Shown here: positions 1 through 8,184 of the stretch, piece by piece | Layout: every line of letters starts with the position of its first letter | How positions within the stretch are numbered: the first letter of the stretch is position 1 | NCBI GenBank assembly: GCA_022425945.1 | Contig: JAKMEK010000008.1 | Location: forward strand, 1-50,146 | Reading direction: 5' to 3' | DNA length: 50,146 nt | Source of the DNA: Flavobacteriaceae bacterium | GTDB taxonomy: Bacteria > Bacteroidota > Bacteroidia > Flavobacteriales > Flavobacteriaceae | Notes under the pieces: generated by a model | What the model was told of the DNA's origin: nothing | Databases searched by the model: none | Seen by the model: only the letters and a program-made list of their open reading frames with translations | Position numbers and translations under genes: made by a program

Positions 1-174
1 ATTAAAAAGAAGCTTAATCTTGGTAAAGATGAAAGTATTACATCTTTTATTCACGGACTTACGGAGTAGATGCTTGATAATACATTTACAAAGGTCAAAT
101 CGCTCAGATAAGTCACATCTTTTAAGGCTAAAAAAGACCGAACAACCCAGCACACAACCCAGCAAAAAAACAAA

Positions 175-201
175 ACCCCGAAAACATTGAGCTCTCGGGG
201 T
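175..201 (-). terminator. Rho-independent terminator of tRNA-Ser
   Basis: A perfect 7-bp stem (ACCCCGA with TCGGGGT, 13-base loop) begins 8 bases beyond the tRNA 3' end. Read on the minus strand it is followed by a T-rich stretch (TTTTG then seven T). The position and polarity fit intrinsic termination of the tRNA transcript. Nothing comparable follows it on the plus strand. Confidence 0.8.
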
Positions 202-208
202 ATATTTG

Positions 209-293
209 CGGAGAAAGAGGGATTCGAACCCCCGGAGGTGTGACCCTCAACAGTTTTCAAGACTGCCGCATTCGACCACTCTGCCATTTCTCC
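209..293 (-). tRNA. tRNA-Ser (anticodon UGA)
   Basis: The minus strand folds as a class II tRNA. The 7-bp acceptor stem is GGAGAAA/TTTCTCC with G as discriminator base. A D-arm and an anticodon arm with loop CTTGAAA follow, giving anticodon TGA. There is a long variable arm typical of serine tRNAs and a T-arm containing GGTTCGAATCC. The 3' CCA is not encoded. It decodes UCA and related serine codons. A TAnnTTTG box lies 10 bases upstream and a hairpin terminator just downstream, so it is probably a single-gene transcript. Confidence 0.97.
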
Positions 294-303
294 TGTGCGG
301 TGG

Positions 304-311
304 CAAATATA
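304..311 (-). promoter_or_regulatory. -7 promoter element of tRNA-Ser
   Basis: The minus strand reads TATATTTG, an exact match to the Bacteroidota -7 consensus TAnnTTTG. It is separated by 10 bases from the first tRNA base, as expected for transcription starting at or just before the tRNA. I see no convincing -33 TTG at the usual 19-21 base spacing. Confidence 0.6.
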
Positions 312-382
312 CATAGCTTATTTGACCTAAGAAAGCTTTTTTTTAAAAACGATATCCTTATTTTCGTTCTTTGCGTTTTTCT

Positions 383-1135
383 ATGGATGAACTAATACGT
401 TACGGGATTTTATTATTAGCAGGATTGGCTGCAGGAATTATCAATACCCTTGCAGGGGGAGGGTCTTTACTCACTTTACCTGTCTTGATTTTCATGGGAT
501 TACCACCTTATGTTGCCAATGGCACAAATAGAATAGGGATCGTAATTCAGGCTTTAGTGGGCACAGCAGGCTATCGGTCCAAGGGGGTATCAACTTTTCC
601 ATTCAATGTTTATTTGGGTATAGCTGCATTGTTTGGTTCACTCATTGGTGCCCAAATAGCTATGGACATCCGCGGAGACGTTTTTAACCGTATTCTATCG
701 ATCATTATGATTGTGGTTGTGGCGATCATAGTGCTTAAACCCAAAACAAAAGATATTGATTTACCGGAGCGTTTAACAGGCAAGTACTTGGTCTATGCGA
801 TAATCGGTTTTTTCTTCATTGGTATATACGGTGGATTCATCAATGCTGGGATTGGCTTCATCATCATGCTCTTTTTAAACAATGTCAATCGTTTGTCGCT
901 GATTAAAACCAATGCCACCAAAGTAGCCTTAGTGTTTATCTATACACTAGGCGCCTTAGCGCTCTTTGCTTGGAATGGTGCTGTAGATTGGGGACTGGGT
1001 CTGGTTTTAGCTGCAGGTACTTCCTTAGGGGCTTGGTGGTCTAGCCGTTGGTCGGTAGATCAAGGGGAGGGAGTCATCAAGATAGCCATGGTTGTTATGG
1101 TTACCGCAATGTCGATTAAGCTTTGGTTTTTTTAG
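383..1135 (+). CDS. TauE/SafE family membrane permease
   Basis: This 250-residue, highly hydrophobic protein belongs to the TauE/SafE (UPF0721) group, proposed exporters of sulfite or organosulfonates and permeases for related anions. The N-terminus has the family's glycine-rich signature (residues about 14-31, with GIINTLAGGGS). A second glycine-rich segment with similar spacing occurs mid-protein (GGFINAGIGF), consistent with the family's internal duplication. About eight membrane segments are apparent. I start at ATG 383; an in-frame TTG at 371 would add four residues (MRFS) and looks less likely. Its 3' end overlaps the convergent ribB by 4 bases. The substrate cannot be read from sequence. 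Confidence 0.85.
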   Translation: MDELIRYGILLLAGLAAGIINTLAGGGSLLTLPVLIFMGLPPYVANGTNRIGIVIQALVGTAGYRSKGVSTFPFNVYLGIAALFGSLIGAQIAMDIRGDVFNRILSIIMIVVVAIIVLKPKTKDIDLPERLTGKYLVYAIIGFFFIGIYGGFINAGIGFIIMLFLNNVNRLSLIKTNATKVALVFIYTLGALALFAWNGAVDWGLGLVLAAGTSLGAWWSSRWSVDQGEGVIKIAMVVMVTAMSIKLWFF

Positions 1136-2265
1136 TATTTAACGTATTCAATAATCTCCAGACCATAGCCGGTAATACCGACACGTGGACCTTGAGATGA
1201 ATTCGTAATTACCCGTAATTTTTTGATGTGTAGCTCGTGTAAAATTTGCGCTCCTATCCCAAAATCTTTGGCATCCATTTTTAAGGGAGGTGCTTTAGGT
1301 ACACCTTCATTATTATCAGTGAATTGCTTCAACTCCTTTATTCTGGCCAATAAATTCTCTGATTGTTGTTGTTGATTGATAAAGAGTATCGCACCCTTTC
1401 CTTCTGCATTGATCAGATTGAACGTTTCTTCAAGCCCTTTGTCGTTTGAACCCGTCAACATGCCCAATAAATCATTGCTAAATTGCGAAGAGTTGATACG
1501 GGTTAGCACTGGTTCATCGAGATCCCATGCCCCTTTGGTCAAGGCAATATGCACTTGATTATTTGTAGTCTGTTGAAAAGCACGAAGTCTAAAGTCGCCA
1601 AAACGTGTTTTGATTTCAGTGTCTTCACGCTTTAAAATCAAACTGTCGTGTTGCATTCTATAGGCTACTAGATCTTCAATGGAAACTAGTTTTAAATCAA
1701 ATTTTTGAGCAACTTTCATCAATTGAGGAAGCCGAGCCATAGTACCGTCTTCATTCATGATTTCAACAATTACTCCTGCTGGTTTTTTACCAGCTAGGCG
1801 AGCAAAGTCAATTGCTGCCTCTGTGTGTCCAGTTCTGCGAAGCACACCACCCTCTTTTGCTATTAAAGGGAAAATATGCCCCGGGCGACTGAGGTGATGG
1901 GGTTGGGTAGTATCATCAACCAACGCCTTGACTGTCAATGCTCTGTCACTAGCAGATATGCCGGTTGTCACTCCTTTACCTTTTAAATCAATGGAAACGG
2001 TAAAGGCTGTTTCCATTGGGTCTGTATTGTTTGAGACCATACGGTCCAATTGCAATTCACTACAGCGTTTTTCGGTCAATGGAGTACAGATGAGACCTCT
2101 TCCTTCCTTGGCCATAAAGTTGATGATTTCTGGACTAATGTTTTCTGCAGCAGTCAAAAAGTCTCCTTCGTTTTCACGATTGTCATCGTCGACTACAATA
2201 ATAACTTCTCCATTTTTAACGGCTAGAATGGCTTCTTGAATTGAGTCTAGTTTATTTTTTTCCAT
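1132..2265 (-). CDS. ribB: 3,4-dihydroxy-2-butanone 4-phosphate synthase with degenerate GTP cyclohydrolase II-like domain
   Basis: Residues 1 to about 205 form the DHBP synthase of riboflavin synthesis (ribulose 5-phosphate to dihydroxybutanone phosphate plus formate). They keep the acidic metal site DDDNRENEGD (26-35) and RRTGHTEAAIDFARLAG (143-159). Residues about 210-377 align with GTP cyclohydrolase II but lack its chemistry. The segment that should hold the three zinc cysteines reads NSSQFSNDLLGMLTGSND (258-275), and there is no cysteine after C68. The REGR-type catalytic segment is also gone. The protein should therefore supply only RibB activity, with true RibA encoded elsewhere. This resembles RibBX-type hybrids known from Proteobacteria. 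It is the last gene of the ftsK-lolA-lptG run; its start overlaps the lptG-like 3' end by 19 bases. Confidence 0.9.
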   Translation of the reverse strand: MEKNKLDSIQEAILAVKNGEVIIVVDDDNRENEGDFLTAAENISPEIINFMAKEGRGLICTPLTEKRCSELQLDRMVSNNTDPMETAFTVSIDLKGKGVTTGISASDRALTVKALVDDTTQPHHLSRPGHIFPLIAKEGGVLRRTGHTEAAIDFARLAGKKPAGVIVEIMNEDGTMARLPQLMKVAQKFDLKLVSIEDLVAYRMQHDSLILKREDTEIKTRFGDFRLRAFQQTTNNQVHIALTKGAWDLDEPVLTRINSSQFSNDLLGMLTGSNDKGLEETFNLINAEGKGAILFINQQQQSENLLARIKELKQFTDNNEGVPKAPPLKMDAKDFGIGAQILHELHIKKLRVITNSSQGPRVGITGYGLEIIEYVKY

Positions 2266-3749
2266 AGCTTATCTCTGAGTGCAAAAGTAGTGTTCTTTAT
2301 TGAGCTTACGAAGCTTTGAATGCTTACAACGAAAAAGTCATAATTGACTAGACCCTTGTCTGTAGAGGCACGTTTGGTGAAGTAAATGGCCAAAGGCGCT
2401 ATGATCAAAAGGGATAGCCAACTTCCCATAAAAGGGGTGAGACTATTGTCCTCAGCAGCATTTTTCCCAAATAATCCAATGTAATGATAGGTCAAGAAAA
2501 TTAAGATTGCCAGAACCATTGGTAAACCTAATCCTCCTTTTCGAATAATCGCTCCAATGGAGGCGCCAATCAAGAACAGAAAAAAGACACTAAATCCAAG
2601 AGTGAATTTTTCATGGTAGGTATTTTTGTGCAGGTTGATGCGTTTTTGATCTATAAAAAACAGTCGTTTCTTTGTATCTAGATTCCGAATTACCCCTACC
2701 AAGCCAGTTTGAGCAGTTTGCAAAACGCTTAGGTGTTTGTCGGATAATTCACTACCAATAAACTTAATTGGATTGCTGTAGAGGGCAAAAATAGAATCGG
2801 GCACAATACTATCTGCGGGTATTGTTAATGGAGTATTTAGGTTTTTTATACTGTTGTAAGAACCCGATTTCATGAAGTTACTCGCATAAATTTCGCGCTG
2901 CTCTTTAAATTGTAGCTCAAGGGAATCAATACTTTCAACCAACTCAGTTACCTGTTGCATTCGATAGGTGCTTGTATATTTTTCCTCCCCCAAATCAACA
3001 TTATTGAACTGAGATAAATCAATATTCATGACATATTCTTTGAAGGAAACCTTAGCATGAGGCACTTTACGTTGTTCTATACGGTTTTTGCTTAGGACTT
3101 CTTCGTATCGATTTCCATCAAATAACACCAATTGCAATTGCTGTCCAATTTTGGCACTTTTTAATTCACCATGGGCAGCTTTGATCACAATTCTATTTTT
3201 ATTATCCGGGGTTATTTCGTGGATGATGATGTTTTCTAGAAAGCGATTATCCTCTCCATATTTTCGTTCAACCTTGATGTTCATTGCACCGAGATCATTG
3301 AAAATTCCCTCAGTAATGGCAAGTGCGGGTTTTAGTTTTGCCATATTTCTCCTTAGGTTGAAATATTTGAATTCCCCATATGGAATAACATGGTTGGAAA
3401 AGTAAAAACTCCCAATGCCTAAGAAAAAATGAAAAACAATGAGTCCTAACAGCGCTCTTTGTAGCGAAATCCCAGTAGATTTCATGGCAGCAAATTCATA
3501 GTTCTCAGCAAAATCACCATAGGTCATGATGGAAGCCAATAAAACGGAGAGTGGCATAACCAACGGATAGAGCTTGGGGGTGTAATACAACAAAAATTTT
3601 AAAATGATTTCCGCATCAATTCCTTTTCCGGCGAACTCATCAATAAACAACCAGAAGGTTTGTATTACGAAAATGAGCATCAGTATTAAAAACACACTGG
3701 CTAAGCGCGATAAATAGGTCGTTAAAATATAGCGATCTAATATTTTCAT
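2247..3749 (-). CDS. LptF/LptG (YjgP/YjgQ) family LPS export permease
   Basis: This 500-residue inner-membrane protein has the LptF/LptG layout: three N-terminal membrane segments (about 16-36, 58-78, 100-118), a large periplasmic domain, and three C-terminal segments (about 375-460). The N-terminus MKILDRYILTTYL and the segment EFAAMKSTGIS match the coupling region that contacts the LptB ATPase. With LptB it would move lipopolysaccharide from the inner membrane toward LptC/LptA. It is longer than E. coli LptG (about 360) because the periplasmic domain is bigger, which I believe is usual in Bacteroidota. It follows lolA by 4 bases and overlaps ribB, so it is co-transcribed. I cannot decide between LptF and LptG. 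Confidence 0.9.
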   Translation of the reverse strand: MKILDRYILTTYLSRLASVFLILMLIFVIQTFWLFIDEFAGKGIDAEIILKFLLYYTPKLYPLVMPLSVLLASIMTYGDFAENYEFAAMKSTGISLQRALLGLIVFHFFLGIGSFYFSNHVIPYGEFKYFNLRRNMAKLKPALAITEGIFNDLGAMNIKVERKYGEDNRFLENIIIHEITPDNKNRIVIKAAHGELKSAKIGQQLQLVLFDGNRYEEVLSKNRIEQRKVPHAKVSFKEYVMNIDLSQFNNVDLGEEKYTSTYRMQQVTELVESIDSLELQFKEQREIYASNFMKSGSYNSIKNLNTPLTIPADSIVPDSIFALYSNPIKFIGSELSDKHLSVLQTAQTGLVGVIRNLDTKKRLFFIDQKRINLHKNTYHEKFTLGFSVFFLFLIGASIGAIIRKGGLGLPMVLAILIFLTYHYIGLFGKNAAEDNSLTPFMGSWLSLLIIAPLAIYFTKRASTDKGLVNYDFFVVSIQSFVSSIKNTTFALRDKLWKKIN

Positions 3750-3753
3750 CTAA

Positions 3754-4386
3754 TTACTCATTGATATAATAATTGGGGTACTTATTCTGGTCAAACACAA
3801 AATAATCTGTGGGTAAAATGATATTGGATTCCTGATTGTTAAGGGTTAAGGTGGTTATGGTTCCATTAGCGCCTACTTCTATCAAACGATAGACCTCTAG
3901 GCGATCAATATCTATCCCTAGCAAGAGGTAGTCAACTTCACTACTATTTTCAATGGGGAGAAGTTTAATGAATTGAATGTTTTTTCCCATAACTCGTTGT
4001 TGGATATCCCATTCATATCCATAACCCTTTTCGTAAAAACTGAGTAATTTAGATGGATTGACGCTTACATCATCCTCATTTTCTGGAACACTGATGGTGA
4101 TTTCCTCATTCTCAGGTACAATGGTGTAGATTTTGGTACCATCAAACAATTGTTCAGCCGCTAAAAAATTCAGTTTATAGCGATCTCCCGATAAGGTGAC
4201 ATCACCCTCCATTTCTTGACGGATTTGTTCTTTTTTATTCTCAAGAACATAGCTAAATGCGAAACGAATATTCTCCTTGCTTTTTATTTGAACAGAAACC
4301 TGATCCAACAAGTTCTTGGCTTGGTCGTACCCTTGTGCAAAGCATAGATTAGTGAGAAATAATAAAAGTAGAAGACTGTTTTTCAT
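3754..4386 (-). CDS. lolA: LolA-like periplasmic lipoprotein carrier
   Basis: This 210-residue protein starts with a clear signal peptide (MKNSLLLLLFLTNLCFAQ), predicted to be cleaved near residue 17-18. The mature part matches the LolA/LolB fold in order: helix with a DQVSVQIKSKENIRFAFSY-type segment, GDVTLSGDRYKL, EQLFDGTKIYTI, and PSKLLSFYEKGY. The family ferries outer-membrane lipoproteins across the periplasm from LolCDE. It lies 11 bases after ftsK and 4 before the lptG-like gene, so lipoprotein and LPS transport are encoded together behind a division gene. In Bacteroidota no LolB is usually found, so how cargo is delivered is unclear. Confidence 0.88.
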   Translation of the reverse strand: MKNSLLLLLFLTNLCFAQGYDQAKNLLDQVSVQIKSKENIRFAFSYVLENKKEQIRQEMEGDVTLSGDRYKLNFLAAEQLFDGTKIYTIVPENEEITISVPENEDDVSVNPSKLLSFYEKGYGYEWDIQQRVMGKNIQFIKLLPIENSSEVDYLLLGIDIDRLEVYRLIEVGANGTITTLTLNNQESNIILPTDYFVFDQNKYPNYYINE

Positions 4387-4397
4387 ATGTTTAGAGG

Positions 4398-6758
4398 CTA
4401 TACTTCGTTGTTCAAAAATTGTTCCAAGCTGGTTAAATCTGGAATAAGAACCTGTCTGGCTTTGCTTCCTTCGAAAGGACCTACAATGCCCGCTGCTTCC
4501 ATTTGATCAATGATTCTTCCTGCTCGATTGTATCCCAGCTTTAATTTACGTTGTAGGAGAGATGCTGATCCCTGTTGAGCATTGACAATTACTTCAGCAG
4601 CTTCACGGAACAAAGCATCGCGATCACTTTTATCAATATCCAAAGCACTGCTTTCTTCTCCGACAAACTCGGGCAGTAAATGCGCTTCAGGATAAGCCTT
4701 TTGACTTCCGATATAACCCACAATTTCTTCTACCTCTGGGGTATCCACAAAGGCACATTGTATACGGGTTAAATCGTTGCCTTGAGTATAGAGCATGTCA
4801 CCACGACCAATCAACTGATCGGCTCCACCATTGTCCAGAATCGTACGTGAATCTATTTTAGAGGTAACCCGGAAAGCTATACGTGCAGGGAAGTTAGCTT
4901 TGATTATTCCCGTAATTACGTTGACCGATGGTCGTTGTGTGGCAATGATTAAATGGATACCAATTGCACGTGCCAACTGAGCCAAGCGAGCTATAGGGGT
5001 TTCTACTTCTTTTCCCGCAGTCATGATTAAGTCAGCAAATTCGTCGACGACTAAAACGATGTAGGGTAAAAAGTGGTGACCATCGTCAGGGTTTAGCTTT
5101 CGCGCTTTGAATTTTGCGTTGTATTCTTTAATGTTACGACACATCGCATTCTTCAACAATTCATAGCGATTGTCCATTTCAATACACAAAGAATTTAAGG
5201 TATGAATTACTTTGGTGTTATCTGTAATGATTGCATCCTCAGAATCGGGTAATTTCGCTAAGTAATGCCGTTCAATCTTGTTGTAAATGTTCAGTTCTAC
5301 TTTCTTTGGATCGACTAAAACAAATTTTACTTCTGCAGGATGTTTTTTGTACAACAACGAGGTTAATACGGCATTTAATCCTACCGATTTCCCTTGTCCC
5401 GTAGCACCTGCCATGAGCATATGGGGCATTTTGGCTAGGTCAACGACAAAGGTTTCATTGCTAATTGTTTTTCCAAAAGCTATGGGTAATTCCATTTCTG
5501 CCTGCTGAAAACGCTGCGACGCTATTACAGATCGCATGGAGACGATGCTGGGTTTTTGGTTCGGTACTTCGATCCCAATAGTTCCCTTTCCAGGTATGGG
5601 TGCTATGATGCGAATTCCTAACGCTGAAAGTGAGAGAGCAATGTCGTCCTCCAGATTTTTGATCTTAGAGATACGAATTCCAGCTGCAGGAACAATTTCA
5701 TAGAGGGTAACCGTTGGGCCAATGTTGGCTTTAATCTTAGCAATTTCAATTTTATAATTGCGAAGTGTTTCAATGATCTTATTTTTATTGACCTCCAATT
5801 CATCCTCATCAATGGTGATGGTCGATCCGCCATAATCTTTTAGCAATTCAAGTGTTGGGAATTTAAAACCGCTCAACTCTAGAGTAGGGTCAAAGGCTCC
5901 GTATTTTTCCACCAACTCCTGTGAAAGCGTATCGACAACATCTTCTTCTTTTACGGTTTTTACCTCAATGGCCAGTTCTTCTTTCTCTTCTTCAACAATT
6001 GATTCTTTTTCTTTGCTTATGCTAATAGTTTCTTCGGCTGCAGGAATAATTTCTAATCGATCATCCTCTTTTCGCTCGATGGATTCTTTTTCTTCCTCCT
6101 CGTTATTTAGACCAAAGGCTTGACTTTCTTCTTCAAAACTTGAAACAGGTTCATTTGTTTTTTCTTCTTTAATGAAATAGGGTTGTAGTCGAGCAATGAT
6201 TTTTTCAGGTGTTATGCCAAGGTGGAGAACTAGAGCAACAAGTGCCATAAAAACGATGATGAACCACAAGCCGATTATTCCGATATAGTCCACAATAAAG
6301 TCAGTGACTTCAAAGCCCACTTTTCCTCCTAGAAAGGGGAATAATTCAGTAAATCTGGCGGTAATTAATGGGAGTAAAATCATGTAGTAAATTCCCCATG
6401 ACCATCGGTTTAACAGGGTCTTTTTCTGGATGTCAAAGAAGAGGAACATTCCGCTGATAAGAATGAGATAGGTGAGAATATAAGAGGCAATACCAATTCC
6501 ATTGTAGATGAAAAAGTGACTGAGTTGAGCGCCGAGCTTACGTAATAAATTAGCACTCTCAACAGAACGATCACCAAGAGTATTCAATTCACTTTGGTCT
6601 ATTTTCCAACTAAAAAAATAGGAGGTAAATGCAACAATCAATAGGAGGGAGGTCAATATTAAAAAACCACCAAAAAGGATCTCCCTGGAGCGCTTTTTCT
6701 GCGGATCATCCGTTTTAAATTTCGGTACTTTTGGCGATGTGGTTTTTTTTGCGGTCAT
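4398..6758 (-). CDS. ftsK: FtsK/SpoIIIE DNA translocase
   Basis: This 786-residue septal DNA pump clears chromosomes during division. Four membrane segments lie in residues about 28-180, followed by a Glu/Lys-rich linker (about 200-275). The motor has Walker A GATGQGKS (451-458) and Walker B IVLVVDEFADL (567-577). The C-terminal winged-helix gamma domain (about 712-775) should read polar DNA motifs and contact XerD. I chose ATG at 6758. An upstream in-frame TTG at 6782-6780 lies inside the predicted -7 promoter box, so it cannot be translated from that promoter. The linker is far shorter than in E. coli FtsK. It heads the ftsK-lolA-lptG-ribB operon. Confidence 0.95.
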   Translation of the reverse strand: MTAKKTTSPKVPKFKTDDPQKKRSREILFGGFLILTSLLLIVAFTSYFFSWKIDQSELNTLGDRSVESANLLRKLGAQLSHFFIYNGIGIASYILTYLILISGMFLFFDIQKKTLLNRWSWGIYYMILLPLITARFTELFPFLGGKVGFEVTDFIVDYIGIIGLWFIIVFMALVALVLHLGITPEKIIARLQPYFIKEEKTNEPVSSFEEESQAFGLNNEEEEKESIERKEDDRLEIIPAAEETISISKEKESIVEEEKEELAIEVKTVKEEDVVDTLSQELVEKYGAFDPTLELSGFKFPTLELLKDYGGSTITIDEDELEVNKNKIIETLRNYKIEIAKIKANIGPTVTLYEIVPAAGIRISKIKNLEDDIALSLSALGIRIIAPIPGKGTIGIEVPNQKPSIVSMRSVIASQRFQQAEMELPIAFGKTISNETFVVDLAKMPHMLMAGATGQGKSVGLNAVLTSLLYKKHPAEVKFVLVDPKKVELNIYNKIERHYLAKLPDSEDAIITDNTKVIHTLNSLCIEMDNRYELLKNAMCRNIKEYNAKFKARKLNPDDGHHFLPYIVLVVDEFADLIMTAGKEVETPIARLAQLARAIGIHLIIATQRPSVNVITGIIKANFPARIAFRVTSKIDSRTILDNGGADQLIGRGDMLYTQGNDLTRIQCAFVDTPEVEEIVGYIGSQKAYPEAHLLPEFVGEESSALDIDKSDRDALFREAAEVIVNAQQGSASLLQRKLKLGYNRAGRIIDQMEAAGIVGPFEGSKARQVLIPDLTSLEQFLNNEV

Positions 6759-6779
6759 ATGTGAGATCAGCGCTTCCCA

Positions 6780-6787
6780 CAAAATTA
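6780..6787 (-). promoter_or_regulatory. -7 promoter element of the ftsK operon
   Basis: The minus strand reads TAATTTTG, an exact TAnnTTTG match. Transcription would start near 6772, giving a leader of about 14 bases before the ATG at 6758. This box decides against the longer TTG start. No clear -33 element is visible. Confidence 0.5.
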
Positions 6788-6846
6788 CAAATTATGATTG
6801 ACATCTTCCCTTTATTTTAGGGTTCCCTGAACAACAATAATAAAAA

Positions 6847-6870
6847 ACCCCCCTCCGTGAGGAGGGGGGT
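6847..6870 (-). terminator. Rho-independent terminator after the peroxiredoxin cluster
   Basis: A 9-bp GC-rich stem (CCCCCCTCC, loop GTGA, GGAGGGGGG), plus a flanking A-T pair, is followed on the minus strand by six T. It sits 6 bases beyond the stop codon of the 85-residue gene and before the ftsK promoter, so it ends the prx-trx transcript. Confidence 0.92.
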
Positions 6871-6875
6871 GTGCT

Positions 6876-7133
6876 TTAGGCATTGATACTACCTTGAACC
6901 CTTTTCATAAAGTTGTTTAAGGCTTCTTTTTTTGGAACCCCAGATTTGACCTCTTTATGGACCTCTAGTGCACCATAAAGATTCGAAATCATCTCGCCCA
7001 ACACATCAATTTCCTCATCCTTTAGGCCAGCATATTCTGTTAAATGCTCTAGCACCTCTAAGGTTTCGGTGATATAATCTTCATCGTTTTCGTCTACGAA
7101 TTGAACAATGTGCTTAATGAGTGGTAACTTCAT
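6876..7133 (-). CDS. Small conserved protein downstream of thioredoxin (DUF6952-like)
   Basis: This 85-residue, acidic, cysteine-free, all-helical-looking protein has no signal peptide and no membrane segment. From memory it matches a small flavobacterial family (annotated as DUF6952, I believe) that regularly follows a peroxiredoxin and a thioredoxin; the family number needs checking. Its start overlaps the thioredoxin 3' end by 20 bases, indicating coupled translation, and a strong terminator follows. The lack of cysteines argues against a redox enzyme; an adaptor or regulator of its two neighbours is possible but unproven. Confidence 0.8.
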   Translation of the reverse strand: MKLPLIKHIVQFVDENDEDYITETLEVLEHLTEYAGLKDEEIDVLGEMISNLYGALEVHKEVKSGVPKKEALNNFMKRVQGSINA

Positions 7134-7428
7134 CTACAAAGGTTTTTAGGACATCAACTTTATTGGTTTGCACTTGGTTGAGTAATGTGCCATTCGCAAA
7201 AGCTGCAAAAGTGGGTAGATTACTAACATCAGCCAATTGTCTAGAGTTTGGATTTTTTTCAGCATCGACAAGTACAAAAGTAATGTCCTCATTTTCAGCA
7301 GCCATCTTTTTAAACTTGGGCTTCATGATCCGGCAGTTACCACACCATCCAGCCGAATACTGGACAATAACTTTCGACTGTTCTCCCACTAGGGAAGCTA
7401 AACTGTCGTCTTTAATCTCTTGCAACAT
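7114..7428 (-). CDS. Thioredoxin-family protein with WCGNC active site
   Basis: This 104-residue cytoplasmic protein has a single thioredoxin fold. The active site is WCGNC (C29, C32) and the cis-proline loop is LPTF. Asn instead of Pro between the cysteines should change the redox potential and pKa relative to canonical WCGPC. The gene lies 10 bases after the peroxiredoxin gene and overlaps the next small gene, so its most likely job is to reduce that peroxiredoxin. I would not call it the general thioredoxin TrxA. Confidence 0.9.
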   Translation of the reverse strand: MLQEIKDDSLASLVGEQSKVIVQYSAGWCGNCRIMKPKFKKMAAENEDITFVLVDAEKNPNSRQLADVSNLPTFAAFANGTLLNQVQTNKVDVLKTFVDEVTTH

Positions 7429-7438
7429 CTTTCTTTTT

Positions 7439-8077
7439 TTAGTTGTTGCTCAAGTAACTCTGAACACCTTTACGGTCAGCATTTATTGCGTCTTTTCCTT
7501 CTTCCCAGTTTGCAGGACATACTTCTCCTTTTTCTTGGACGTGGGTCAAGGCATCAATGATGCGTAAGTATTCATTTACATTTCTACCAATTGGCATATT
7601 GTTAATTCCTTCATGCTGAACTACACCTTCTTCATCTAAAAGATATGTCGCTCTGAAGGTTACGTGATCACCGTCTACCAATACAGTTCCTGTTTCTTCA
7701 TCATAACGTTCGTTGGTACTATCTAAAATACCCAGTAAACCAGATAGGTTGCGGTTACTGTCAGCAAGTAAATTGTAGGTTACTCCTTCAATTCCACCTT
7801 CATCTTTAGGAGTGTTCAACCATGCGAAGTGAACTTCTGCAGTATCACATGAAGCTCCAATTACGATAGTGTTTCTTTTCTCAAACTCAGGCAATGCAGC
7901 TTGAAAGGCATGAAGTTCGGTTGGACACACGAAAGTGAAATCTTTTGGGTACCAGAACAAAAGAACTTTTTTCTTGTTTTCAATGGCCTCATTTAGAACG
8001 TTAACAGAAATAGTATCACCCATTTCATTCATAGCGTTTACATTTAAATCAGGGAATTTTTTTCCTACTATAGACAT
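7439..8077 (-). CDS. Typical 2-Cys peroxiredoxin (AhpC/Prx1 type)
   Basis: This 212-residue peroxidase reduces hydrogen peroxide and organic peroxides. The peroxidatic cysteine is C51 in FTFVCPTE and the resolving cysteine is C187 in the EVCPANW segment near the C-terminus, the 2-Cys layout that forms intersubunit disulfides. The C-terminal YF motif of over-oxidation-sensitive eukaryotic forms is not visible, so it is probably robust. It is first in a three-gene unit with thioredoxin and a small helical protein. A TACTTTTG promoter box lies about 26 bases upstream of the start codon. No AhpF is present here. Confidence 0.95.
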   Translation of the reverse strand: MSIVGKKFPDLNVNAMNEMGDTISVNVLNEAIENKKKVLLFWYPKDFTFVCPTELHAFQAALPEFEKRNTIVIGASCDTAEVHFAWLNTPKDEGGIEGVTYNLLADSNRNLSGLLGILDSTNERYDEETGTVLVDGDHVTFRATYLLDEEGVVQHEGINNMPIGRNVNEYLRIIDALTHVQEKGEVCPANWEEGKDAINADRKGVQSYLSNN

Positions 8078-8102
8078 AACAAATTGTTTTTAAAAATTTC
8101 AT

Positions 8103-8110
8103 CAAAAGTA
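8103..8110 (-). promoter_or_regulatory. -7 promoter element of the peroxiredoxin operon
   Basis: The minus strand reads TACTTTTG, an exact TAnnTTTG match 25 bases before the peroxiredoxin ATG, giving a leader of roughly 20 bases. No clear -33 TTTG is seen at the expected spacing. Confidence 0.5.
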
Positions 8111-8184
8111 AGATTTGCCAAGCAATTTACTCTGTTCTAAAATATCAATTCATAATCAAACTATAGGAAAGCCTTATATTGAAT

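Noticed and set aside
1-69. Open plus-strand frame of 22 codons ending at a TAG, possibly the C-terminus of a gene entering from the left
   Set aside because: A frame this short stays open by chance about a third of the time, and the residues match no family I recognise. An integrase next to the tRNA was considered, but nothing supports it.
51-314. Minus-strand frame of 87 codons across the tRNA
   Set aside because: It is simply the tRNA-Ser gene and its terminator read as protein; the RNA fold, promoter and terminator explain the region.
6759-6782. N-terminal extension of FtsK from a TTG codon
   Set aside because: The TTG lies within the predicted -7 promoter box, and the ATG at 6758 gives the usual basic N-terminus.
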